From Ctena decussata (Eukaryota; Mollusca; Bivalvia; Lucinida; Lucinidae), in NCBI GenBank assembly GCA_963989385.1, contig OZ022501.1:81886979-81950978 (forward strand): a DNA stretch of 64,000 nucleotides, read 5' to 3'. Positions 44,763 through 57,800 of the stretch are shown in pieces (position 1 is the stretch's first letter; every line of letters starts with the position of its first letter). The notes under the pieces are model-generated. The model did not search any database, was not told the origin of the DNA, and worked only from the letters and a program-made list of their open reading frames with translations. The position numbers and the translations under genes were made by a program.

Positions 44763-44868
44763 ATGAGAAATCGGCGGAAGTCGAGCTTTATCACTATGCA
44801 CAGTGTTACGTGGATTGATTAGATTATAGAAGTATGAGCAGCGAAAAACCCAGTTTCAGAATTAATGA
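44763..44868. repeat. Repeat IR-X, right copy (inverted relative to 33344-33448)
   Basis: AATCGGCGGAAGTCGAGCTT...CGAAAAACCCAGTTTCAGAA, about 90 percent similar by eye to the reverse complement of 33344-33448. Confidence 0.75.
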
Positions 44869-44882
44869 GCGGAGTTTAGTCC

Positions 44883-45467
44883 GGTCCATCGAATTACCCC
44901 AAACCACCCCAAAACACCCCAAACCACTCCAAAACACCCCAAACCGCCAATAAAAACACCCCAAACCACCAAAATCAAATCATTCCAAACCAAATTTGGT
45001 ATTTTGCAGGAACTCACACTGCTTTAGAAATGTTTGCTCATGCTAAAAATATTTGTAATTTAATATAATTGATTTACATTTGAAGCTATAGGGATTACCA
45101 ATATGTAGGCACTTGTAGGCTATTCATGTATTTGTAAAAGTGTGCTTCCATGAATCTGAATGGCAACTTACATGTGTATGTAATCCTGCACTTGCTGTCA
45201 AACATATATGCAGACATGCAAGCATATATTGTGTCTACATACGTACAAACGGCATACATACATATACCACTGAGTTTTTATTAGCACATACCATATGAAA
45301 ATCACTTTTTCTGCATAAAAAAGATATATATTTTTTTCATTTTACACTTCTGAAGTCATTAAAAGCATAAACAAAAAAGTTTGCAAGCTATTTTAACCTG
45401 AAAACAGACTTAAGAAAAGTGGTTTGGGGTGGTTTTTAGGCGGTTTGGGGTGGTTTGGGGTAATTCG
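44883..45467. mobile_element. TIR element T3 with CCCCAAACCA iterons
   Basis: Ends GGTCCATCGAATTACCCC and GGGGTAATTCG, with a TTAGTCC direct repeat at 44876-44882 and 45468-45474. Each end holds about six copies of ACCCCAAACC/ACCCCAAAAC; the interior is AT-rich without ORF. Confidence 0.7.
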
Positions 45468-45540
45468 TTAGTCCCATTTGATACACAATACAAAAGTTAT
45501 ATTTTAATGATGATACAATATATTATATCATGTAAGTCAA

Positions 45541-45577
<37 letters not shown>

Positions 45578-45606
45578 GCAATGATGATGATAATAATAAT
45601 AATAAT
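45541..45606. repeat. (AAT)n microsatellite
   Basis: About 20 AAT units with a short interruption, roughly 170 bp upstream of the PAIP1 start codon. It may lie in the PAIP1 5' UTR or promoter region. Confidence 0.85.
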
Positions 45607-45771
45607 TTAAAAAAAAGCAGTTCGTGACAGCCATTGGTCCTTCCATTTAGTAAGGACCGCAGTAAAAAATCTTGCGATCGAGCCGAACCAGATTCTTTCT
45701 GATATTTTTTGTCAAATTTGTAGATTAAACGCATGTTCTGAGGTGTGATTCTTGCAGAGATAGAAAGTATA

Positions 45772-45823
45772 ATGTCGTCTGATTGTACAGGAAGTGGCGA
45801 TGCTCAACAAAACGGGATAAATG
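45772..45823 (+). CDS. PAIP1: PAIP1 exon 1 (start codon)
   Basis: ATG TCG TCT GAT... codes 17 residues plus one base, with donor AATG|GTAACA. The single leftover G fits the two-base phase at the start of exon 2 (G|GA). It is a polar, low-complexity N-terminus, so identification rests on phase, position and first-ATG status rather than conservation. An (AAT)n tract lies about 170 bp upstream. Confidence 0.68.
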
Positions 45824-48800
45824 GTAACAAATTACGTTTATCGCGGTGCCAGATGGGGTGCACATGTTATTTTGAAGCCGTCGAGAGAATTCTCAATAAG
45901 ACTCTATTCCTGTTTAGCTTTTCCTTTTCCTTATAACGCTTATAAATGTTCAGATAACTTAACAAATTTGTTAAGATGAATAAATAATAAAGTACCGCAG
46001 GCAAAATAAAATTCTAACCGCATATTTCTGACTCAATTTCGAAAACCATTTTTGCAACTAAAATTTGTGGGTTACGGGACGGTTCGTGCCAAAACCAGTT
46101 CGTACTGGGACGTTTCGTCCCAAAAGTCAGTTTTTACTGGGACGTTTCGTCCGAGACGTTTTGTCCCACTTAAATAGAGAATCTTTGATACGATATTCAT
46201 TCACTGATTCAGTAATGAAAGAATACAATTATTCTGTTCAGGTTTAATTAAGTAAACACTTTTTTTAAATTTTAATGGTATCAAAACTTCTTTAGATATA
46301 TTTTCGAATATTTATCCAGAATATTATTTTTACCTGGACGTTTCACCGGTACCCGGACAAAACAGACCATGGACAAAACAGACCAGACAAAACGGACCCC
46401 GTTTTAGGACAAAACGGACCACGTTTCCTGACCATAGAGACCACGATAGAAGACAAAAACATGACCACTGATGCCAATTAAATGATAAGAGTACATAAAT
46501 TTCAAAAACAGTGTTAACTGGTCACATTTACTTGACTACTCTTCATGACCTCAACTACATTTGATTGTCGCAACCATCTAACCACAACTCAGTGACTTCA
46601 ATTAAAATAGTGTCCAAGTTAATTCATCTTGATTATTAAAATAATGAGTTGTGTTCAGATAAATATGGCTATAACAGCAAACAAGAAAAATTTTATTCAA
46701 CAAAATAACGTATTCAAACAGTAGAAGAAATATGGATTCATTTTAGATTTAATACGTTGATAACGGGGTATTTTTTTTTATCTTTGTTAGTGTTGCAACT
46801 TAAATGAAACATACTTTCCCAAGATAAAGTGAAGATCTTTAATGTACTTTAAATTCAAATGTATTCATGTACAAGATGGCCAGGTATGTTTAAAGACATG
46901 GTCCGTTATGTCCTGAAACGTGGTCCGTTTTGTCCTTAAACATGGTCTGTTTTGTCCTAAGCGTGGTCCGTTTTGTCCGTGGTCCGTTTTGTCCCTAATT
47001 CTTTTCACCCAAGACTCGCCCCATATTTTATAGAAACTGTATGACCATATAGTATAGAATGAAATACAGCATTTTTTTTTCATATTATAATTGGTTGCAC
47101 AGAATTATATAGTATTGAAATTTATTAGAATATTTTAGGTCTGCCATGGACTCGTTGTAGTAACTTTTAATTCACAAGTTATAGATTTCAAATATTCTAT
47201 TTAAGAGCATTTTAAAATACCAAGAAACACATTGAAGTTAACTTTATTTGCAAGTAAAAATATCAGATACAATGGTTATGTCCATTTTGTGTATATCATT
47301 TTATCAAGTCTCTTTAACAGAATTCAGCTTAATGACCATTTCAAATTACAAAGTGTCATAGCATGGCAAATGTCAACAAAGTACCAAAAGGGGGGGGGGG
47401 GGGGGGGGGAAGCACTATTAAAATTCATATAAAATTCATTGTCTTATGAAATACAAATACATATCACAAGCTATGCCAAAAATCAGAAATAAATAAAATA
47501 ATGCATAAAGATAGACTTTTGGCATAAAAATGCTTTGGACGAACTGTCCCGAAAAGTGGGACGAAACATCCCGGACGAAAAATTGGGACGAAACGTCCCG
47601 GAACGAACTGGTTTTGGCACGAAACATCCCGGAACCGAATTTGTGGGTCCTACTAAAGACAGAAAAGAACTTTTGCCACTGAAAAGGACCGAAAAGAACT
47701 TTCGGGCACCGAAAAGGACTTTCTAAATGCCATTTTATGCTCTAAAAACGTTTGAAAAAATATATAGGGGTTAAAATATTTTATTTATAAAAACAATTTT
47801 CTAGAATATCAGTGATTTTTTTACAAATCTCCTTCTTTGAGTCCCAGGACTCACAAGACCTAAAATCTTTGCATCCCAAGCTCAAGGGTTTGCATCTTTA
47901 CTGGGATGCAAAAGCAATATTTTCTCTGCATCCCAAACTTAAAGGGCTTCAAAGGACAAGCCCTATAAGTAAAAAATAACCAACGTCAAGCTCGAATAAA
48001 ATAAATCACCTGTTGTCTCATTGTCAGACAGCGTATTGGATTTGGAGACATCCGTTGTCATTTCGGATTCGAAGTTTGATCGGTCGCATCATGATCTGCA
48101 ACATCTGGCCTTGCGTGTTTGTCTTGCCCAAGAAGACCAAATAATGTTTGCTGCTGATCTTTTTCTTCGGAGGCATGATTACTTATTGACCCGGTGTATT
48201 AATAAAAGTTTGCACTTAGGTAAAAGACATCACCGTGGTCGATAATACTATGTTCCTCCGGTACTGGACAACTACTATTGATTATTGCCGTAATATTGGT
48301 ATTACAGGTAGACTTCAGTATTTAGCGGGAGTAGGAAAGACTATGGTACTGTTTTTTACCAGTAATATAACAATCTGCTAATGCACCGTTGCTATATTCT
48401 TAAAACGAAAGTAGCTTACTACCGATCGGCTATTTTTATGCGTCCCGGAACGCAGCCAAGGAAATATTTTGCGTCCTCTGGGAAAATTATGCGTCTAAGC
48501 CGCAGGACGCAGGGGTAAAAAAATCACTGGAATATCAAGTGAAAAACACCCTTTTCGGTGCCCGAAATTAGGCATTTGCGATGTCCTTTTCGGCACATGG
48601 CAAGAAGTGGAGTCCTTTTCGGTGCTGTAATATTTTGGGTGAATTTTTAGAATGAAGATTCTACAATTCATAAAATTATTATTCAAGCGCTGATTAATAT
48701 CATGATGATATTAAAAATTCGAAAACATATGTTTTATATGGCATTTAATGGCAAATAAAACTCCTTTTCGGTGCCCGAAAGTTCTTTTCGGTGGGGTAAG

Positions 48801-51800
48801 TCCTTTTCTGTCTTTAGTAGGACCGAAATTTGTGGTTGGTGGCCTGCAGTTGCGAAATGCATGTTGAGAGACCTAGCAGTTCTAAACCCTTGCATGCAAC
48901 CAACCACAGCCCATGACATAAATCTTTGTGGTGTGTTGATTCGGGTATACTAAACTCAATTCAATTAAGGTCTTAAAAACTGGGACCTTGTTCTCATATT
49001 GGGTATTCAGAACTGGCCAGTGTTGGTTTTCTCAATGTTGAAAACAGAGTCAAACAATTCAGACTTAATCATGTGTTTAAGATTTCCAATGGCACTTCTC
49101 CTTCATATTTATCAGATCATTTTCTTAAGGTATCAGAATCTCATGGGTATAATACAAGAGCAGGCCTCATACTTTTCAGGATTTCAGGCTTTCATTTCTC
49201 GAATTTTACTTGATTTCAGGCTTTGATTTTTAAGTTTTCAGTGTTTTTTCTGCTTAAAAAGGGCTATTTTAGGCTGCGAAAGCAGGCATTTCAGGCTTGG
49301 AAAAGCTTTGTCAGTATGAGGCCTGAAGAGGCAGTTCTGAAAATTATGTTGTTCCCCGAGTATCTAATCAGGCGTTTTCTACCTTCTTCTTTAATGGTAT
49401 AAAGGACTGGAATAGTTTACCTTCTGAAATAAAAAGTTATGTAAGTTTCAATATGTTCAAAACTTCAGTTAAAAGACACTTTAACTCACAAATGCAGCTT
49501 ATGGAAGACAATATATTTTGTTATTATTAGATCACTATCATTTGCATGTAGGTAACTTAAGTTTGTGTCATTCCCAGTCCAATATCTTGAATCTAACCAA
49601 TTAGGACCCCATTGGAAATAAGCCTTCGGGCTTCATGGTTGTCCTAGGTTTCTTCAACATACATACTACTTCGGTACTTAGTTTCAAGCTCCATTTTATT
49701 TAGGGCTCGTACATATTTTCCCTTCGTTTTTGGCCTCCAAATTCACCCTAGTTGGCATTTCAATTCATTTTTGATTTTCACCATTCACACCAGTGGTCCA
49801 CCATCTGCCCTGGGAGCACTGTTCCTCGAGAGATGGGGGTGGCTCGTGGAGAAGCCTCATTGACAGTAACACTCAGGTGCCAGATCCATCGATGAGTCAG
49901 TATTGTCCACTGGATTTTTCCCATGGTCCGCAAGTGTGTGTGGTGAAAGTAATTTACAATCTGTTTGAAGTCACAAAAGTTTTAATTTTTATAGAAATCA
50001 ATTCATCGTATGTAACTCTAGTCATTTCCTTGTGAACTAACTGTGATTACCAACAGAGCTGTGATAATATAAAATCCAGAATTGTGATATTTTAAAATAC
50101 TTTAAATTATAAAAAAATCAGCAAATACGTATTTGGGCATGTTCAAAAAAAATGTGACCAAAGTGTGACATTGGAGGTCAAAATTCAACACTCTGCCATA
50201 GGTTTAATTTTTATTCCAGACTTATCTACAGTGCTTCCAGTTTACAAATCTATATAAATTTTAATATTAACATTATAAATAAAAATTTTATGACAATTTT
50301 TGTGAAGAAATGTACACCCAAAATCTGTGAAAATGACCAAATTTTATGAAAGCTTTGGAAGGCTAAAATCATGATCCTGTCACTTTAAGTTTCTATTTTT
50401 GGATGCAGGGCACTTCGAAATTATGTAAATAAATGCTGTTTTCTGTCAGAAACTGCTGAATGATATAAAAACTGAAATTTTAACTTCATTTCAACACATT
50501 GTTTTAGATGTACAGTTCTAAAAACTTCCAAATCTTTTATTTACTTGACTGTATCTCAATCAAATGTGCATTGTAATGATGCCATATGAGTAGAGAACTA
50601 TTCTAGAAAATGATTACTCATATAAAAAGTTATAGGTAGTAGCGAGGCCATGTCAAAAATGTGCTATAAGTTTCAAGAAATGTGTTACACTCCTGAGCAT
50701 TATTTCAAAACTGCTCTAATTTGCATTGCAAGAGCTTTAAGTCAATGATTAAGTGTTCCATGTAATAAAGTAACACCAACTGAATGTTGTTAACATCATT
50801 TTTTCCAAGATTATTGGCCTCTTTAACAAGAAACATTGTTCTGATGCTCAGGAGTGTAACACTTTACAGCTTTTAATTGTATTGTAAAAAAAAGATGATT
50901 ATTCTGCCTTTGAATTTCATTATTTTGTTGTCTTCTCTTTAAAAGCAACTTGCACTCATTGCTGTAGCAAAAACCAAAACCATATCTCTTAACTCATGCT
51001 TGGGTGTACCACAATATACTTGCTATTTCGGCTATCTAAATGCATAACAATCAAACAGATATATACTGAATTTAGTTTTCTTAATCACTCTTTCTTTTGA
51101 TAATTGAACAGTTTTCTTTACCTGACTATCATTACCTGTTTACAAAAGACATTACAGAAGTGACATGCCATACCAGTTTCAGAAGTTGATGGTCACATTA
51201 TATATCAGTAGAAAATGTCCCTTTCTAAAATATCATTAACCACAAAATCTTATCAAAACAAATGGCACTGCATCAAAAAACATTTTCAGATGTTGCAAAC
51301 ATATATTTAGTATGAATTAATTCAAATATGTTGCTGTAATGGAAGAAAAAGTGTCCAAAATGGCATTAAACTTAAAAAACTCAGGAGTGTAACACCTTGC
51401 TCTGTACATGTCATAGCAAAACTTGAATTTAGTCACAAAATATCATTATCTTGGTCATTCTTATCTAATCATTTCTCACAAAACACTTGATAGCCATATA
51501 TGGTTTCTGTTTAGAATGCCTCATAGTGATAGATATGAAGAAAATGGAATCTCAAAATCTTCAATTTTTGGTCGATTTCATGGCAGTGCAGCTTTATTTA
51601 CATTTAGAAGTTAACCATATGTTCCAAAATTGCTTGAGGGGGACTTGGTCTTCATTTATAAGCACAATAAATGAAAATTAAACTGCTTGTGGTAAAGAAA
51701 TAAGCTATTTTTGTCTTTTTCCAAAAAAGTGTTACACTCCTGAGTGGCTCAAATGGTACATATGAAGAAAACAGAAGCCAAGATGAAGACTGTCTGTGTA

Positions 51801-54800
51801 CCACTTACCATGATGGGTCAAAGACTTTTCATACAAGGCATGAAAGTTTACTAAAGCTACCCCTGGAAAATGCTGTGGGGTTCCAAATGTCAAATGTTAC
51901 ACTCCTGAGTTCAAACGGTACTTGAGAAGAAGTTGTTTACATTTTGAGGTGGATGCCAGTAAAGCAACTGGAAAATTTGCAATACGATAGACCATCTTTA
52001 TTCAATGTTTCAGACCATATTATAGAGATTAGAAGCATCTGATATAAAAATGACATCCATTTAGATGGAAACCTCTTCTTTTTTGGAGCACCAGAAATTC
52101 AGCATAGTGCTGTTGAGTTCAGCATTACTAATTCCATGGGTGATGATGAAAGGACATTAATCTTACATTTTCATGCAGCCCAAAGTGCTGGAAAGTCAAA
52201 ACGATGGCTAATAGGTATGGTAACCGGCACAGTTTTGTAAAATTGCATGCTGAACATTCGGTAATCAAAAAAATGTCACACAAAAAGCGTTACACTCCTG
52301 AGTTTTTTGGCTATATTTTGGCCCGTAACTTTTTTATTACTCGAAGTATTTCAATGAAATTTGGCAGGCATCTTCAAGGCCACATGGTACACCTTCAGGA
52401 ACAAAAATAATGCACTAATATAGCCCTGTTTTCTTTAAAATTCTCAGAAATGCTTTGGTCACATTTTTTTTGAACATGCCCATTTCCTATATTACAGATA
52501 TACACATATATATTATTTTCTAAAAAATCGTTTTACAAAGTGCATTTTTTTATAAATCTATTCATATATCTTTTAAACGTTTAATCTCAATCATTTTTTT
52601 ATGTAATTGTTGTATTATTGTTGTATGTTGTTTTTACCGAATAAATATCAATCAGTCTATAGTCTGTTTAGGGTGAGGGCAGGTTTCAATCTAGACTGCA
52701 TTTTTTCACCAATGGAGCGCTTTGAAAGTCCTTGGCCCGTTTTTGAAAATCCAGTGTGCTGGATTAGTTCAAAATCCAATGCATTGGCGCTTTTCCGATT
52801 ATGTTGTACGCCGGCATAACTTATTTTTAGCAGTATAGCTTTCAGCGAGTCAGTGTTAGAAGACACTTTCAGTGGTATTGAAATTTGAGCGCAAAGCGTT
52901 CCGACAACTCAGAGAGCATGACTGGTAACCAGATATCAATTTATTTACGGCCCAATAACGAATGGGAGGGAAACCAGCTATTCTAAACCTGTTAGCAATC
53001 TCGCAAACACAGAAATGAATTGGTGATTTCTTTTCTGTTGGCGGAATTTTGTTGGCAGAAATTCCGCCAATAAGCGAGAACAAAAATATTGGAAGACACT
53101 GATCAGGGCTTCCACTAACTTTCAAAATTTGGAAGTCCAGACTTCCATGGTGTCAGATTTGGACGTATTGAGAGAATTTTTTGGAAGTCCGAAGTTTTTA
53201 GGAATAACTTATGCATGCATGGTTATTTTTACCTCTCACCCCCCCCCCCCCCCCCCCCCCCCGCCACACACACACACACCCTTACACATCCCTCTCTCTC
53301 CCATACTGTAGTGAACTTTTTGTTCTACGAAGGGAAGCTGAGCATTTGCGCAGTCTAATCAGAGTCATTCCTATTTGTTTTTGAACAAGACGCAAGTCCT
53401 GAGCACTCTAAAAACTGAAGATTCGCCTAAGTTACAATGGTTGCGCTGTCTGCTATTGTATAATATTCCCTTTCATTGCCGCCGAAAGGGCCGCGTCGGA
53501 AATACGGTGACTTACGGAAAGTATAATGACACGCTTCCACCGAAGAACTCGGTTGTTGCTAGGTCGATGTTCATTTTTATTCATGTTAGTTGCGAACAAG
53601 AAAGACCGGTCTGACTGCTTAGTTGCGCTGGCTGATACGATTGTTAGTTTTCGGTGTGTGTACTGAGGTACCTTGAGCCGCCACTCGGTTAAAATGACAC
53701 TACGTACGGCACGCATATATACTCGCAGCGGCGTCTTTGATCTTTGCATCAAAGAAAAAACGTGCTTGACCCATAAACGAGCAGGTAATTGCATATCAAC
53801 GCTACCGTTAGTATTATACCGAATATATAATGGCGTAAACCCTGATCAGAATGCACTATTTCTGTGCACACTGTACGGCATTATTTTCGCACTGGGTTGC
53901 ATGACGATACGACGATACAACTAGGAAATCGGTGAAATTGACGTTTCAGTATTCGTATTTCAATAGTACCATTAATCAAAACAATGTATGTTACCAGAGC
54001 GTAGACCATAACGCGTCGGAAATAGCGACTATTATATCAACGGTGTATCTTCGCTATGAATCGACACTTTTCGCGGAAGAGGTTCGTATTCCTAAAAACT
54101 CCATTGACGACACTGGATCATGACAAGACCTTCCGTTGTAAGGGCAAGCGTTAATATGAATGTTGAGTTCGTAAAAACTTCGGATAGAGTTTGTCCATAC
54201 ATGCTTCTGTATTCGTGTGTTATGGATACATTCACAAACTTTTGAAGTCGGCATACGCTTTACAAATACAGGTCAGTTACATTCTCGCGATCGAAAAAAA
54301 AGATGCATACAAAAGCTCAGTCATCGTGATTTGATAAGTTGTTTCGCAGACTGCCGTAAGAGGTTGAATCTATAAGTGGGCGTTATTTTGATAATCGTTT
54401 TTGACAGGTAGGCGGTCCGACATGTGTGTTACCCAGTTCAGTGCTCCATACGGACAATCTCGATTGGCCCGTAGGCGGTCTTTTCGTCTGGCTGACACCT
54501 GCGCTAATCCGATTATTTATGACACGTGCTAGAATTTTAAAGACAGTGGCGATATTTTATACGTCGGGACAAGATCAAGCGGCCGTATGTGACAATTAAT
54601 GGGCGTATGCCAGACGCCAGAGGTCCCATTTCTCGACGTACGGGAGCAAATCCTGGGCGTAATATACGGCCATACGCCCGTTAACGGAAGCCCTGACTGA
54701 TAATGAAAAAAAAATCAAATGATGAAAAAGCTTAGAATTCCTATGCAAATAATTTCTAAACGAGTGGCTACAATAGTCTACGTTTCACTGGCTTTGTTTT

Positions 54801-57800
54801 GAGGATGCGAAAAAATGCCGACGCGGTTCTCTGTTTACAGCAGAGCAATTATAATGCTTTTTACGGCTGTTCTGTGGTAAGTTAGAAATTGGGTTTTAAA
54901 AATGCCAAAATCCTGGTTATTTGGCCCCTCTGAAAAAACTAGTGGCCCCTTTTCAAAATATTGATGGGCCACTGGCCCATTCTGACAAATTTCTAGATTG
55001 AACCCTGTAAGGGTACCACCATCGGACACCTAAGGAGTAAAAAGGACTGCTTTTTTATATTAACTTTGAAATTGTAACGTCATAAGTCTATCGACTTGAT
55101 GTGACTAACGAAACACGTACCTCATGCAGGGATATCTCTGGCTCAAAATTTTATGAGAGAAAAGTATCTCGTTCAGGTGAAATCTGTGAGAAATTTGCCA
55201 TTCTTGGTGAGAATTTTAGGTGCTATATGACGTAAAATTGCATTTTTGCATGAGATTTTTTCTCCCACTTGACAGATTCCAGCGAGATTTTTAGCAAATA
55301 TTGGAGCAAATCTTTCAAATTCTCGTCCAAAAATGATCCCTGCTCATGTATGGATTCTGTTGAAGTGACCAATCATCAGCTAATAGTTGACTATAAATTA
55401 AGTGACTTAAAATAGTATCTTATGTTAGTCGACTATAGTGTTGTGCTGATGATTGACTGGTCAAAAATCGATAGTTTTTAGTGTACTGACTGATGATCGA
55501 CTACAAATTTTCTATAGTTGGCATGGAAAAACATGGAGGCATTTCCATACGCCTTAATAATTTCTTCTTTTCCACAGGAGGGAATACTGACTCTAGTCCT
55601 AAGAAGAAGTACACCTTGTCAGCCGATGCGCCAGTATTTGTACCAAAGTTTGCTATGCAGCAACAATTTTACCAGGTATTTTGTTTGGATAATTTTGAAT
55701 CATCAAATTCTAATGCTTTGAGATAGGTCCAAATAGTTTGAAGAGAACTCATATTATTTCTGGTAATTTGTCATCAAAACATGTTCGGTGCCAGGAGATG
55801 TAGTCATGAATCCATTCGACTGAGCCTCTTGGAGACCATCATTACAAGAATTGAAACAACAACAATTAAATCATGTGACCCCTCATTAGAACCATCTCAG
55901 CAAGATGGTTCTAATGAGTGGTCACTACATACGTTTTAATGAAGAATTAAGAAAAATTATTGCAGGATCACCAATTAATACCCTTATTTTCAGCTCTGAA
56001 TTCAAGCACATACACTGTGCAGTGTGTGACTGAGCTTTGTCATTATAGTTTTAAAAGGTGTCAGAGTTTTTAACAATAACTTTTTCATTTCTTCAGTATA
56101 TGTTTGTCTGCAGCTGCCATCAGTTATGTCCTCAAAGGTCAGCCTGTCTTATAAATAAGTTATAGATATGAAAAATTGATCAATTGAAAGCCATTTTGAT
56201 ATGAAATTTCATTTTGTCAGTTCCGGTAGAAAGTATAGTATTTATTTGGCTTTCCATTCCAAAGTTGTCCCCAAAGTTGTAATATCAATATCAGTGGTGG
56301 TGTAATCAGCTATAAAATGGAGTTTCTCTTCCAAAACAATCCCGAAAATCTAAATCCATCTATTAAGACACATCAAGATTTTTCCGATTACCGTATTTTG
56401 AAAGGGAAACCCCTGTCCTATAACGGGAGAAATACGGTATTAGTCTTTGGATAGGTATGTGATTAGCAGGTCTACAGGCCTGTTTAAGTGTGTTAAGTGG
56501 TTCAAGGTCAGTGTGTGTAATTAATTGGCTGAAAGTTGGGCCTTTAGCTGTGATAAAAACATCCAAAGCATAATTACCTCAATGTATTTTGCTGTTTATA
56601 AGTTAGCTAGATTTGAATTTTGATGAAAAATATTTTTCTCTTTCAGCCACCTCCCACTACAAACTTTGTACAGGAAGGTTTTGCTCCTCAGGTAGGCATA
56701 TAAATGTGTAGGTAGTTAAAAGTGTCCTTAGGAGCATATCTAAACTGTGTATGCCTATACCAGTCTGCACATGCGTGGTCTTAATCTGGTCTAGGAATGC
56801 TCATCTACCTTTTTAAGGTGAATGGATGCTATTTTCAGGGGGTACGTGGAAACACCCCAAACCTCTACCAAACCACCCCAAACCAGCCTCCCCAGATTCA
56901 CAGTACCCCCCTGTCCCCTCCACACATACACCAACACCGCTCTCATCCATCTGAAACAGTATCTATATAGATTCAAAATAAAAAGAACACTTCAATAATT
57001 CAATAAGTGCATGTTTGCCCATGATATGTATTTACAATGTATGTATCTCTTTTAATATCTTCGGGTTTAAATATTAACGAAAAATTAATAATCTCAGTAT
57101 AATAAAGTAAATTATTTTGTACGTTTATGTATGTCACGCACGGTGGGGGTGGGGAGGACGGGGCCGACCATTTATATGTCCCCAAACGAGCCACCCTGGA
57201 TGCAAACTAGAACCCCACCCTTCACGCAGTGCCACGTTAATTTAAAGAATGAAGGGGGGTGGAAGGAAGGAAAGAATTAATACTTGTCAATTGACCTTAA
57301 ATGTTGGTGTCTTGGTGGGGGAGGGGGTGGGATTCTAGTTTGTATCCAGGGAGGCTGGTTTGGGGTGGTATGAAAGTGCTTTGGGGTGGTTTGGGGTGTT
57401 TCCACAGACCGATTTTCAGGGGCAGCAACTGTACCATTTATATTTTTGTGCCCATTGCCAGTGGAGATTGACAATTTTTAAGCGAAGGGAAAGAGTTTAC
57501 TGGCCTAGGGCCAAATTCTTTACTTTAAAGCAGATCCATTTAACTTGGGACTGTTCTTACAAGGAAACCATTATTACATCTGAAAGTTGTCCGGCTTTGA
57601 AAAGAAACTGGCAGTAGAAATATGGAGTTTAAGCCATTCACTTTACAAAGCGTATTTTCAGTGTGCATGTCCATACTAGCCTAGGCATATGCTTAATCTG
57701 GTCGAGGCATGCCCAGCTCAGATTTTGACATAGGTGTTGCTTGTCCATAAACTTTTGTGTGCCAGTGCACAGACAGGGGAGACGTAGCATTCTGGGGAAT

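Larger units (their letters stand above)
46070..47637. mobile_element. TIR element T4 with GGGACGAAACGT iterons, 8-bp TSD
   Basis: Ends GGTTACGGGACGGTTCGTGC and GCACGAAACATCCCGGAACCG-like sequence, flanked by AATTTGTG (46062-46069, 47638-47645). Terminal 100 bp are built of GGGACGAAACGTCCC-type units and share CCAAAACCAGTTCGT inverted. A second element (46348-47002) is nested inside. It lies in PAIP1 intron 1. Confidence 0.82.

Noticed and set aside
45537..45734. Leucine-rich minus-strand ORF
   Set aside because: Translation of the (AAT)n microsatellite.
53375..54254. Several ORFs of 60-113 codons on both strands with higher GC
   Set aside because: All lie within TIR element T8. No family resemblance could be seen, and the joined PAIP1 exons skip the region.
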